From NCBI RefSeq assembly GCF_032144095.1, contig NZ_JAVSNJ010000015.1, positions 1-64,000 on the forward strand: a stretch of DNA of 64,000 nt. The letters run 5' to 3'. The stretch comes from Sphaerochaeta sp032144095 (lineage in GTDB: Bacteria; Spirochaetota; Spirochaetia; Sphaerochaetales; Sphaerochaetaceae). Within the stretch, counting starts at the first letter, position 1; each line of letters starts with the position of its first letter. The notes below the pieces were generated by a model. That model was not told where the DNA came from. It ran no database searches and saw only the letters and a program-made list of their open reading frames with translations. This document shows, in pieces, positions 9,183 to 17,461 of this stretch. The translations under genes were made by a program, and so were the position numbers.

Positions 9183-9210
9183 TTGCTATATTTCAAACTT
9201 ATGGTATGCT
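9183..9210 (+). promoter_or_regulatory. Promoter of the island TRAP operon
   Basis: TTGCTA (9183-9188), 16-base spacer, TATGCT (9205-9210). The predicted start of transcription falls at the left edge of the inverted repeat at 9218-9237, about 70 bases before dctP. Confidence 0.45.
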
Positions 9211-9217
9211 GAACTCA

Positions 9218-9237
9218 TACATGTTGTACTACATGTA
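9218..9237. promoter_or_regulatory. Inverted-repeat operator candidate for the GntR/LacI-type regulator
   Basis: TACATGT (9218-9224) and ACATGTA (9231-9237) form a perfect 7-base inverted repeat around TGTACT. The TTGTAC core resembles the half-site of AraR operators. Its position just downstream of the -10 predicts repression by steric block. Confidence 0.55.
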
Positions 9238-9289
9238 ACTAGGAAAAGGATTTTATTTCTATTTTTTCAAGTAAAAAGGAGTTCTGAAA

Positions 9290-10291
9290 ATGAAAAAAAC
9301 AATCGTAGTATTGATGGTTGTGCTTTTGGTTTCTGTAGGTTTGTTTGCTAGTGGAGCTAAAGAAACCTCTAGTGCAAATGCGAAAGGGCAGTATGTAATT
9401 AAAATGGCTACCCCCTCTAACCCTGAAGATAACTGTGTAAAGGCCTTTTATTATTTCGAGAAGATTGTTGAAGAACGGACAGATGGCCGAATCGACGTCC
9501 AGGTGTTTGATAGTGGACAGCTTGGTGGACATAGGGACTATATTGAGCAAATGCAGATGGGTAGTCTTCAGGCCGCAGAAATAAACACAGCAGTCCTTTC
9601 TGGTTTTGACTCCAAATTTATGGTTTTTGACTTACCCTACCTTTCTAGAAATGTCAAACATTTGCAGAGCGTTTTAGAAGGAGGCTTAGACGAAGAGCTA
9701 TCCAAATCACTGGAAGCCAGCAATGGTTTGAAAGTTATTGGCTGGATGATTCGTTCTCCAAGAAATATCTATAATTCTCGAAATGCCATCAAAACAGCAG
9801 ATGATTTTAAAGGCATGAAAATTCGTGTGATGGAGAGCCCTATCATGACCAAGACATTCCAGTTGCTTGGTGCTGTGCCTGTTCCTCTCTCTGCTAACGA
9901 ACGTTATATGGCTCTTCAGACCGGTGTTGTTCACGGGGCTGAAAACTCGGTTGGAATAATCGTTTCACAGAAAGAGTACGAGGTTACCAAATATGTTTCG
10001 TTGACCGCACATAACATAACGCCAAATATTATTGCGTTTGACAAGAAATACTTTGATAAACTTCCAGCAGATCTACAAGAAGTGATACTTAAGGCCGGTA
10101 AGGAAGCTGGAGCATATGCGACAAAATTGGATTCTGATAGTGAATCTGCAACTCTTGAGCAATTGAGAGGGTTCGGTATGCAGGTCAACGATATTGCTGA
10201 CAAATCTTCTTTCATTGAAAAAGTCTCTCCCATATACGAACAATATAGGGCTGAGATTGGTGGCGATATCATTGATGCTTTCTTAAAGTAA
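9290..10291 (+). CDS. dctP: TRAP transporter substrate-binding protein (DctP family)
   Basis: A 333-residue exported binding protein of a TRAP (tripartite ATP-independent periplasmic) importer. A signal peptide of about 24 residues ends in LFASGAKE, the motif shared by all binding proteins here. The DctP signature region DFKGMKIRVMESPI near 170-183 and ALQTGVVHGAENS further on are diagnostic; the arginine in KIRV is the usual carboxylate ligand, so an acid such as a sugar acid is the likely cargo. AAAAGGAG precedes the ATG. It heads the plus-strand operon of the AT-rich island and is separated from the permease genes by a strong hairpin at 10303-10335. Confidence 0.95.
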   Translation: MKKTIVVLMVVLLVSVGLFASGAKETSSANAKGQYVIKMATPSNPEDNCVKAFYYFEKIVEERTDGRIDVQVFDSGQLGGHRDYIEQMQMGSLQAAEINTAVLSGFDSKFMVFDLPYLSRNVKHLQSVLEGGLDEELSKSLEASNGLKVIGWMIRSPRNIYNSRNAIKTADDFKGMKIRVMESPIMTKTFQLLGAVPVPLSANERYMALQTGVVHGAENSVGIIVSQKEYEVTKYVSLTAHNITPNIIAFDKKYFDKLPADLQEVILKAGKEAGAYATKLDSDSESATLEQLRGFGMQVNDIADKSSFIEKVSPIYEQYRAEIGGDIIDAFLK

Positions 10292-10302
10292 ACGAGCACA
10301 CA

Positions 10303-10335
10303 AATAGAAGGGGTAGAAATTACCCCTTCTATTTT
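10303..10335 (+). terminator. Intercistronic hairpin (partial terminator) after dctP
   Basis: A perfect 13-base stem (10303-10315 with 10321-10333), loop GAAAT, followed by T residues. Placed between the binding-protein gene and the permeases, it should lower permease expression relative to the binding protein. Confidence 0.75.
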
Positions 10336-10352
10336 TCCGAAGGAGAAAGGAA

Positions 10353-10844
10353 ATGCAGAAGTTAATTAATATCCTTTATGATTTTATCATTGAGTATATC
10401 GTGCGAATAGTTGGTGTGGTTCTTGTAGGCACCGTACTTTTGCAAATATTCACCCGAGTTGTTACCAGAGTTCCATTCTCCTGGACGGATGAATTGGCTA
10501 GATTTGCTTTCATTTGGTATTGTTTTTTGGGTAGTGTGCTGACTATGCATAAAAGAATGCATCTGGGAATTGATTATTTTGAAAGTAAAATGAAGCCTAG
10601 ATCGCGATATATAAACAGATTATTCATCTATGGCATTCAGATAATCTTTAGTTTTGTTTTAGCTTATTATGGATTCAAGTTGTTAAGCATAGTGGGGCTT
10701 CAGAAATCACCTATTATGCGTTTGCGAATGAAATATGTCTATATGGTCCTCCCTATTTCCGGTGTGCTTTACTTTATCCTAGGTATTAATGAAATCATTA
10801 GCCATATCAAAAATGAAAAACCAAAACTAGCCATTAAGGCGTAA
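10353..10844 (+). CDS. dctQ: TRAP transporter small permease (DctQ family)
   Basis: A 163-residue inner-membrane protein with four hydrophobic helices, the usual size of DctQ. The conserved region FSWTDELARFAFIWYCFLGS near 46-65 carries the family's E-L-A-R-F/W pattern, and HLGIDYFE follows the second helix. It bridges the large permease and the binding protein of the TRAP importer. AAGGAGAAAGG lies just before the ATG. It follows dctP by 61 bases containing the hairpin and precedes dctM by 17 bases. Confidence 0.93.
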   Translation: MQKLINILYDFIIEYIVRIVGVVLVGTVLLQIFTRVVTRVPFSWTDELARFAFIWYCFLGSVLTMHKRMHLGIDYFESKMKPRSRYINRLFIYGIQIIFSFVLAYYGFKLLSIVGLQKSPIMRLRMKYVYMVLPISGVLYFILGINEIISHIKNEKPKLAIKA

Positions 10845-10861
10845 GACGAAAAGGAAATAAC

Positions 10862-12142
10862 ATGATTGCAGCAATTGTCTTTCTAATTATGATCGGCTTA
10901 ATGGTATTTAACGTGCCTATTGCCATCTGTACTGGTATTGCCACAATTGGAGGTATAATTTATACACAAAACATTCCAATTATGATATTCGTCCAACGCA
11001 TGTTCACAGGGATGGATACTTTTACTCTTATAGCAGTGCCTCTTTTTATTTTATGCGGACGTTTTATGGCTCTTGGAGGAATAACTGATGACTTAATCGC
11101 AGTATCCAGGGTATTTGTCGGGTATTTTAAAGGTGGGCTTGCATATATAAACATTGTTGCCAGCATGCTTTTTGCTGGTATAACAGGCTCTGCTGCCTCT
11201 GACACCTCTTCCATTGGCGCTATCCTGATTCCAGCTATGGAGGATCGAGGATTTGACAAGGACTTTTCAGTGGCTGTAACAGCCACTTCTTCAACTATCG
11301 GTGTTATGATTCCGCCTTCAATACCTATGGTTGTATATGGTGCTGTTTCGGGGGCTTCCATAGGGAAGCTGTTTCTGGGAGGGATAATTCCCGGAATTCT
11401 CACAGGAATCGCATTAATGGTTGTAGCTGGGATTATATCCCATAAACGCAATTATCCCAGTGATGCTTTTTTAGGTGTCAAGAAGAGTGTCATAATCAGT
11501 ATCCGCGGGATCCCCGCAATGTTGACTGTAGTTATTATCCTAGGTGGTATTGTAGGAGGAATCTTTACCCCTACTGAAGCTGCGGGTATTGCAGCTCTGT
11601 ACTCCTTTCTTTTGGGCAAATACTATTATAAAGAATTGAAATTCAAGGATATCCCAAAAATGCTTGCTGAAGTGGCATTGACCACAGGGCAGGTAGCGTT
11701 GATGATCGCTACAGCTTCTTCTCTTGCATGGTTGTTTGCCCAGCAGGGAGTCCCTGCAATGATCGGAAGTTTCATTACGGGAATTACCACAAATAAGTTC
11801 ATGCTGCTGTTGATCATAAATGCATTGTTGTTATTTGTAGGAACCTGGTTGGACTTGAGCCCTGCTGTCATTATTTTTACTCCGATTTTGCTGCCTATTG
11901 CTGTGAGCCTTGGAATTGATCCTGTTCACTTTGGGGTGATTATGGTAGTCAACCTGGCTATAGGGCTTTTTACTCCTCCGGTTGGAGTTTGCCTGTTCGT
12001 TGCTTGTGGTATTGCAAAGTGTTCAATCAGCTATGTGGTTAAGGCATTCATACCTTTCTTTATTGCCATGGTGGGGGTTTTGCTTCTGATTACGTATCTG
12101 CCGGGTTTGGTCATGACAATTCCAAATTTACTGATGCCTTGA
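10862..12142 (+). CDS. dctM: TRAP transporter large permease (DctM family)
   Basis: A 426-residue protein with about a dozen membrane helices, the ion-coupled transport subunit of the TRAP system. Typical DctM blocks are visible: FILCGRFMALGGIT near 60-73, SMLFAGITGSAASDTSSIGA near 101-120 and the IPPSIPMVVYGAVSG block near 150-164, plus the final LFTPPVGVCLFVACG segment. Together with dctP and dctQ it completes a Na+-driven importer that feeds the island's catabolic genes. The next gene starts 21 bases later. Confidence 0.95.
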   Translation: MIAAIVFLIMIGLMVFNVPIAICTGIATIGGIIYTQNIPIMIFVQRMFTGMDTFTLIAVPLFILCGRFMALGGITDDLIAVSRVFVGYFKGGLAYINIVASMLFAGITGSAASDTSSIGAILIPAMEDRGFDKDFSVAVTATSSTIGVMIPPSIPMVVYGAVSGASIGKLFLGGIIPGILTGIALMVVAGIISHKRNYPSDAFLGVKKSVIISIRGIPAMLTVVIILGGIVGGIFTPTEAAGIAALYSFLLGKYYYKELKFKDIPKMLAEVALTTGQVALMIATASSLAWLFAQQGVPAMIGSFITGITTNKFMLLLIINALLLFVGTWLDLSPAVIIFTPILLPIAVSLGIDPVHFGVIMVVNLAIGLFTPPVGVCLFVACGIAKCSISYVVKAFIPFFIAMVGVLLLITYLPGLVMTIPNLLMP

Positions 12143-12163
12143 TTGCGAAAAAGGAGATAGAAC

Positions 12164-12601
12164 ATGATTCTGAAACATATAAGCCCCCTAATCTCACCAG
12201 AATTGATGAAGGTCCTGATGGAAATGGGGCACGGTGATGAGATAGCATTCGCTGATCGAAATTTTCCTGCAGTTTCCAATGCAAAACGGTTAATCACCTA
12301 CAGTGGAGTAGGCATTCAAGAGTTACTGCATGCAGTCCTCTATCACTTTCCCATCGATTATGCAGTCGAAAAGCCTGTCAAATTGATGCGTATCCCGCCT
12401 ACCTCTGATTATAAAGGTGATGTGGTGGCTACATATCAAACAATAGTAGATAGCTATCATGGTTCTCCTGTGGGGATGGAGATGCTAGAACGGCAGGAGT
12501 TCTATACAAGAGCATCGCAAGCTTATGCAATTGTCGCTACTAGTGACTCAGCTAGATTCGCTAATATTATCATTCGAAAAGGTATTGTCCCAGCTACATA
12601 A
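12164..12601 (+). CDS. fucU: RbsD/FucU-family sugar mutarotase
   Basis: A 145-residue protein of the RbsD/FucU family, which speeds interconversion of sugar anomers or ring forms. The N-terminal block from LMEMGHGDEIAFADRNFPA contains the catalytic His23 and Asp25. The N-terminal wording is closer to FucU than to RbsD, which is why fucU is proposed; the sugar may not be fucose. AAAAAGGAGAT precedes the ATG. Its place between a TRAP importer and an IlvD/Edd dehydratase argues that the imported or first-formed compound is a reducing sugar, or that a ring form must open before oxidation. Confidence 0.85.
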   Translation: MILKHISPLISPELMKVLMEMGHGDEIAFADRNFPAVSNAKRLITYSGVGIQELLHAVLYHFPIDYAVEKPVKLMRIPPTSDYKGDVVATYQTIVDSYHGSPVGMEMLERQEFYTRASQAYAIVATSDSARFANIIIRKGIVPAT

Positions 12602-12669
12602 ATGCCTAACCTGGTCCCCAGTCAAGGGAAAGCTAGCCAGTACTTGAAGATTTGGAAAGGAACATAAAC

Positions 12670-14328
12670 ATGATTCGAACTTGGAATGAAGAGTCGCTTG
12701 ATCATAGGAATGCATTATTATATGCAATGGGTATTTCTGAAGCAGATGCAAAACGTCCGATAATTGGTATTGTCAACTCTTGGAATGAGATGAATCCCGG
12801 CCATTTCCCGTTCTCAGATATCGTGGAGGAGTTGAAACAAGAAATATATGGGGCTGGAGCTTTGGCCCTTGAATTACCAACTCTTGGTGTTTGTGATGGG
12901 ATTTGCTCAAATACTCCCGGTGACCGTTATACACTTCCTGCCCGTGATTTGGTAGCCGCCGAAGTTGAGACTTTAGCTGAATTGAATATGCTCGAAGGCA
13001 TGTTGCTGTTGGCAACTTGTGATAAAATAGTTCCTGGCATGATTATGGGGGCCTTGAAGGTCAATATCCCTTCTGTAATGTTTACCGGCGGCTATATGGA
13101 TACGGGTGAATATAAGGGAGAAATGCTTACCCTCACCCATACAAAACAGGCTTATGCAGCATATAAGAGCGGCCAAATGCTAGAGGAAGACTACAAGGCT
13201 ATAGTTCGCTCAGCATGTCCTTCTCCGGGAGCTTGCCCTTTTATGGGAACTGCCAATACCATGTGTGCTACTGCTGAAATATTGGGTCTCTCCCCGTTTG
13301 GAAATGCATCGGTAAGAAGCCAGACAGAAGACTGGCATATCCTTGGAAAACAAGCAGCGCGAAAGATAGTAGAACTTGTTAAACAAGAGGTTAGGCCACT
13401 TGATCTGATAACCAAAGACAGCTTTGAAAACGTGGTCCGTTATATGATGGCTACTGGAGGCTCGACAAATTCGATCCTCCATATTCCTGCTATGGCCAAA
13501 ATGGCTAACGTTGATATAACCCCCCAATTTTTTGATATGATCAGCATGCAGGTTCCCTTGATCAGTGCAATCTATCCAAATCATCCTACCTATACTATGA
13601 AAGAGTTTGATAAGGCTGGAGGACTTAATGCTGTAGTGGGAGAACTGCTTTTTTCAAAAAAATTCCTAGGGGATGTGCAAGGAATGTTTGGGTCAATTCA
13701 TCAGATGGCTATGGGTAGGCGCTCCACTGATCCAGAGGTAATTCGACCTTGCGTGAATCCTATTAATCCTCACGGAGGACTTGCTGTCTTAAAAGGTAAC
13801 ATTGCTCCGGAAAGCAGCATTGTTAAGTTCTCTGCAATACCAAGAGGATCTTGGAAATTTACTGGCCCTGCAAAAGTCTATGAGTCACAAGATGAAGCCT
13901 GGCAAGCCATGCTGGATGATTCGATCGTTGCCGGTGATGTTGTAGTGATACGATATGAGGGACCGAAGGGTTCACCTGGTATGCCGCACATGGAAACCTT
14001 TATGGCTGCTGTGCTAGGCAAGAAAATGGGTTCTTCCATTGCATTGGTTTCTGATGGCAGGTTCTCAGGTGCCACTGGAGGGCTAGCAATCGGTCATGTG
14101 AGCCCAGAAGCATATGATGGCGGACCCATAGCATTTATTCAATCTGGAGATATCATTCACATTGATATTGAAGGACGTTCTCTGATGGTTGAGATTTCTG
14201 ACGAAGAATTTGCCAAGAGGAAGAAGAATTGGAAACCCATACATAAACCTGCAAGCGGATACTTGGCTCTGTATCGAAAAATGACCTCCTCAGCTCATAC
14301 TGGGGCATCCATATATTGGGACTTATAG
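12670..14328 (+). CDS. IlvD/Edd-family dehydratase, probably a sugar-acid dehydratase
   Basis: A 552-residue Fe-S dehydratase of the IlvD/Edd family. Cluster-region cysteines are seen at C75 (CDG), C117 (CDK) and the SPGACPFMGTANTM block (C173, C179). The early motif is NPGH (42-45) as in E. coli IlvD, not the PCN seen in pentonate dehydratases, and the usual GM-Y-LPSRE region reads GDRYTLPARD, so it does not match either group cleanly. The C-terminal SDGRFSGATGGLAIGHVSPEA block is intact. A TTG at 12652 is in frame, but the ATG at 12670 follows AAAGGA and is preferred. The context with a sugar importer and mutarotase favours a sugar-acid dehydratase rather than branched-chain amino acid synthesis. 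Confidence 0.88.
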   Translation: MIRTWNEESLDHRNALLYAMGISEADAKRPIIGIVNSWNEMNPGHFPFSDIVEELKQEIYGAGALALELPTLGVCDGICSNTPGDRYTLPARDLVAAEVETLAELNMLEGMLLLATCDKIVPGMIMGALKVNIPSVMFTGGYMDTGEYKGEMLTLTHTKQAYAAYKSGQMLEEDYKAIVRSACPSPGACPFMGTANTMCATAEILGLSPFGNASVRSQTEDWHILGKQAARKIVELVKQEVRPLDLITKDSFENVVRYMMATGGSTNSILHIPAMAKMANVDITPQFFDMISMQVPLISAIYPNHPTYTMKEFDKAGGLNAVVGELLFSKKFLGDVQGMFGSIHQMAMGRRSTDPEVIRPCVNPINPHGGLAVLKGNIAPESSIVKFSAIPRGSWKFTGPAKVYESQDEAWQAMLDDSIVAGDVVVIRYEGPKGSPGMPHMETFMAAVLGKKMGSSIALVSDGRFSGATGGLAIGHVSPEAYDGGPIAFIQSGDIIHIDIEGRSLMVEISDEEFAKRKKNWKPIHKPASGYLALYRKMTSSAHTGASIYWDL

Positions 14329-14344
14329 GATAAATGCTCATACA

Positions 14345-16273
14345 ATGCAGATAGTTACGTACGATACTATTATTGTCGGATCTGGTGCAGCAGCCTATAA
14401 TGCAGCTGATCATCTGTTGCGGCTTGGACAAAAGAATATTGCGTTGGTAACCGAAGGAAGGGATTGTGGGACTTCTAGAAATGCAGGGTCAGATAAACAA
14501 ACCTACTATAAGGTTACTCTTTCAGGGAAAGAGCCTGATAGCGTGCATGCTATGGCGCAAACTCTCTTTGATGGGAACTGTATGGATGGGGATCTGGCCT
14601 TGTGTGAGGCAGCCCTATCTACCCGATGTTTTTTTAAATTAGTGGAATTGGGAGTCGAATTCCCTAAGAACCGCTATGGAGAGTTTGTAGGCTATAAAAC
14701 TGACCATGATCCGAGGCAAAGGGCCACTAGTGCAGGCCCATATACCTCAAGGATGATGACGGAACATCTGGAGAAAGAGGTACTGAAAAAAGGACTAAAA
14801 ATCCTTGACCAGATGTTGGTCATAAAAATACTTACAGAAGAAAGCACGATACGTGGGATCCTTTGCCTGGATAAGAGTTCCTTGCCCAAGGTGCAGCCTG
14901 AATACATAATAATTTTGTGTGAAAACATTGTGTATGCAACGGGAGGCCCTGCTGGAATATACGCTAATGTTGTATATCCCGACGGGCACCATGGCTCATC
15001 AGGCCTTGCCTTTGAAGCCGGGGCAAAAGGACGTAATTTACCTGAATGGCAATTTGGCTTGGCATCTATCAACCCAAAATGGAATGTCTCTGGTTCGTAT
15101 ATGCAGGTGCTGCCAAGAATATATTCAACGGAAGTTGGATCAGAGGCGCAATCAGAATTTTTGCATGCATATTTCACGGATTGTTCCGTTCTTTTATCCA
15201 ATGTATTTCTCAAAGGGTACCAATGGCCTTTTGCGGTGGGAAAATTGGAGAATGGCTCTTCCAGGATTGATTTTTTAGTATACCAAGAACTGGCTAAGGG
15301 GAGGCGGGTATTTCTCGATTACAGAGAAAACCCTGGTTCGGTTGACTCTCTTGATTACTCAACCCTGATAAGCGAAGCATATGAATATTTGAAACATGCA
15401 GAGGTATGTTTTGGGACTCCTGTAGAGAGGCTGCAAAAAATGAACTATCCTGCTTATGAACAGTATCTTGAGAAAGGTGTCGACTTGTCAAAAGAACCTC
15501 TGGAAATATCGCTTTGTGCCCAACATAATAATGGGGGGCTTGCAGTTGATTGCTGGTGGCAGACTAATCTAACTGGCCTGTTTGCTGTTGGCGAAGTTGC
15601 CGGTACACATGGCGTAAATCGCCCAGGAGGAAGCGCTTTAAATTCAGGACAAGTTGGCTCGTTACGTGCAGCAGAATACATCTGTAGAAAAGGAACTGGG
15701 GTCGCGGCAGATAAGCCTACACTTTCTCCTGTATTATTTGGTCAGATAGAAACACTCATACATAGCGCAAGTAGTCTCATAGGCAGAGAGAAACCCCATA
15801 TCAATTCAATGCTGGAACATATACAACAAAAAATGAGCATCTCATGCTCACTCTTTAGGACCCTTGAAGAAACCAAGGATTTGCAAAAAGAGATTCAAAA
15901 TCTGATTCAGAACATCTTTTCTGAAGTTAGTATCTCATCATACCAAGATTTGCCTGATTTTTTCATAGCTAGGGATACACTTATAGCTCAATTTGTCTAT
16001 ATAAGTTCCATTGTTAATTACATTGAGACTTATGGGAAAAGTCGTGGAAGTGCAGTCTATCCGGTCACCGCGGCCACAGATTCTGCAATTAGGCTTAGTT
16101 CTGACCTATATTATTCCCTAGATGACGGTAGCAATAAAAAGTTGCAGGAAATCAGTATGGAAAATGATTTTTCCTGTTGCATATGTACTTGGCGGGCACC
16201 AAATGAAATCCCTAATCCTTCAGTATTTTTTGAAAATGTTTGGGAAGAATTTAGAAATGATGGGAGCATTTAG
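14345..16273 (+). CDS. FAD-dependent oxidoreductase (fumarate reductase/succinate dehydrogenase flavoprotein-like)
   Basis: A 642-residue flavoprotein. The FAD-binding IIVGSGAAA (GSG at 12-14) starts the protein, and the fumarate-reductase-family active-site end block GVNRPGGSALNSGQVGS is present near 420-440, followed by a long C-terminal extension that I do not recognise. No Fe-S or membrane subunit accompanies it, so it is not a classical quinone-linked enzyme complex. It is in the island operon 16 bases after the dehydratase with A/T-rich codon use. A role in reducing or oxidising an intermediate of the sugar-acid pathway is plausible; substrate unknown. The ribosome site is weak (AGGA 15 bases before ATG). 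Confidence 0.8.
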   Translation: MQIVTYDTIIVGSGAAAYNAADHLLRLGQKNIALVTEGRDCGTSRNAGSDKQTYYKVTLSGKEPDSVHAMAQTLFDGNCMDGDLALCEAALSTRCFFKLVELGVEFPKNRYGEFVGYKTDHDPRQRATSAGPYTSRMMTEHLEKEVLKKGLKILDQMLVIKILTEESTIRGILCLDKSSLPKVQPEYIIILCENIVYATGGPAGIYANVVYPDGHHGSSGLAFEAGAKGRNLPEWQFGLASINPKWNVSGSYMQVLPRIYSTEVGSEAQSEFLHAYFTDCSVLLSNVFLKGYQWPFAVGKLENGSSRIDFLVYQELAKGRRVFLDYRENPGSVDSLDYSTLISEAYEYLKHAEVCFGTPVERLQKMNYPAYEQYLEKGVDLSKEPLEISLCAQHNNGGLAVDCWWQTNLTGLFAVGEVAGTHGVNRPGGSALNSGQVGSLRAAEYICRKGTGVAADKPTLSPVLFGQIETLIHSASSLIGREKPHINSMLEHIQQKMSISCSLFRTLEETKDLQKEIQNLIQNIFSEVSISSYQDLPDFFIARDTLIAQFVYISSIVNYIETYGKSRGSAVYPVTAATDSAIRLSSDLYYSLDDGSNKKLQEISMENDFSCCICTWRAPNEIPNPSVFFENVWEEFRNDGSI

Positions 16274-16391
16274 TAGGGCGGGGTCAGTACTATCGTATTT
16301 GTAAACTTTACAACCTCAATTCTCCCAGGGAACTGGTTACTGTTTCATGGCCACCATTCTTATCATTAGATTTCAAAAATAGGGGATACGT

Positions 16392-17192
16392 ATGATTAAT
16401 ACAGTTGTTTCAGGCGCTTGTGGTAATATGGGGAAGAAAATTCTTGCTCAGTTTGCTTTGGAAACTGACGTACATGTTATAGCTGCAATTGAGCGAAAAG
16501 ATCATCAGAATATAGGTGAAGAATTGCAGCTGGGATTGGTTCTATCTCCTGATTTAAGTTTTGTGAAACACAATGATTGTATGGTAGTGGAATTTTCAAA
16601 CCCTCAAGCCACCATCGAGCATTTAGAGATTGCAGTGGAACGTAAACTGCCAATGGTAATCGGAACGACTGGGTTCACAAAAGAGCAGTCGGAGTTTGTT
16701 GCATCCTGTGCAAAACACATCCCAATTTTGAAGTCGCATAATTATGGCCTTGGTATGAATGTTTTTATGGAGGTCGTCCAAAGCGCTACGCGATTGCTTG
16801 GCGGTGCTTATGACATAGAAATCATTGAATCGCATGCTGCTAATAAACCGGACATTCCCAGTGGCACAGGAATGACAATTGCAAAAGCCATTGCTGAAGC
16901 GAGAGGGGATGTTGTTGATGAGGTCATTCAGTATGGTCGGGATTCAACCAAATCATATCAGCGGAGGAATCACGAAATAGGTATCCATTCCTTAAGGTCG
17001 GGAAGCTATAGGTCTGTCCATACTGTGATATTTGCAGGCTCAGGAGAGAGAATGGAGTTTACACATCACGAGGAAGACTCTTCAATCATCGCCAAAGGTG
17101 TAGTCTACGGTGTTAGATTTCTCCAGGGGCAAAAACCCGGACTGTATTCAATGAAGGATGTCCTTGCATTTATGCAAGAATCACATTTATAA
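16392..17192 (+). CDS. DapB-like dihydrodipicolinate reductase homologue
   Basis: A 266-residue protein with the DapB fold: N-terminal nucleotide motif SGACGNMG (7-14), the GTTG block at 91-94, and the catalytic region near 146-159. In E. coli DapB the active site reads His159-His160-x-x-Lys163; here H148 and K152 are kept but the second His is Ala149. The usual DapB GE-HTVxF and HxAxSR segments are also altered (YRSVHTVIF, HHEEDSS). Its location as the last gene of a sugar catabolic island, 118 bases after the flavoprotein, suggests a paralogue repurposed from lysine synthesis. It could also be a true DapB that moved; a search for a second, canonical dapB in the genome would decide. Confidence 0.82.
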   Translation: MINTVVSGACGNMGKKILAQFALETDVHVIAAIERKDHQNIGEELQLGLVLSPDLSFVKHNDCMVVEFSNPQATIEHLEIAVERKLPMVIGTTGFTKEQSEFVASCAKHIPILKSHNYGLGMNVFMEVVQSATRLLGGAYDIEIIESHAANKPDIPSGTGMTIAKAIAEARGDVVDEVIQYGRDSTKSYQRRNHEIGIHSLRSGSYRSVHTVIFAGSGERMEFTHHEEDSSIIAKGVVYGVRFLQGQKPGLYSMKDVLAFMQESHL

Positions 17193-17349
17193 ATTATATT
17201 AGAGTAGCTGGTTTTGGCAACTTTTGAGTTACGTACACATTTGATAAATCCGTTGCATTGGTGATAGCCCATACTGAGTCTGAAAGTATTGGTGGCGCGA
17301 GTGTTATGTTTCACAAGGAAAGATTTATGGTAATTTGAATGTGGTTCAT

Positions 17350-17390
17350 TATGAAAGAAATATTCATACAATTAAAAGTAATATTCATTT
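17350..17390. promoter_or_regulatory. Tandem operator, right copy (predicted RpiR site)
   Basis: 40 of 41 bases match 5600-5640 in the same orientation, with the same two 16-base units spaced by 21. It ends five bases before the -35 of the ABC operon and 72 bases before the start codon. It links this importer to the RpiR operon on the far side of the island. Confidence 0.75.
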
Positions 17391-17394
17391 TTGA

Positions 17395-17422
17395 TTTACA
17401 TATACCCAAAAGGAGGTATAAT
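17395..17422 (+). promoter_or_regulatory. Promoter of the ABC sugar importer operon
   Basis: TTTACA (17395-17400), 16-base spacer, perfect TATAAT (17417-17422), immediately downstream of the operator. Confidence 0.6.
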
Positions 17423-17461
17423 AGGACGAAAGGACTTTCAATTTCAAAAGGAGAATGAATA

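Larger units (their letters stand above)
8875..9289. other. Divergent AT-rich control region of the island
   Basis: This 415-base stretch between the GntR/LacI-type regulator and the TRAP binding-protein gene has no credible gene. Besides the promoter and operator near 9183-9237 it holds two smaller perfect inverted repeats, TATGAG-AG-CTCATA (9044-9057) and ATGATT-TTT-AATCAT (9065-9079), and long A/T runs around 9105-9140. One or both repeats may serve the regulator's own promoter. Confidence 0.6.
17193..17461. other. Island boundary and ABC-operon control region
   Basis: This 269-base gap contains no gene. The first part (17193-17349) is AT-rich island sequence without a clear terminator for the DapB-like gene. 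The second part holds the operator copy (17350-17390), the promoter (17395-17422) and the ribosome site of the ABC binding-protein gene. Confidence 0.6.
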
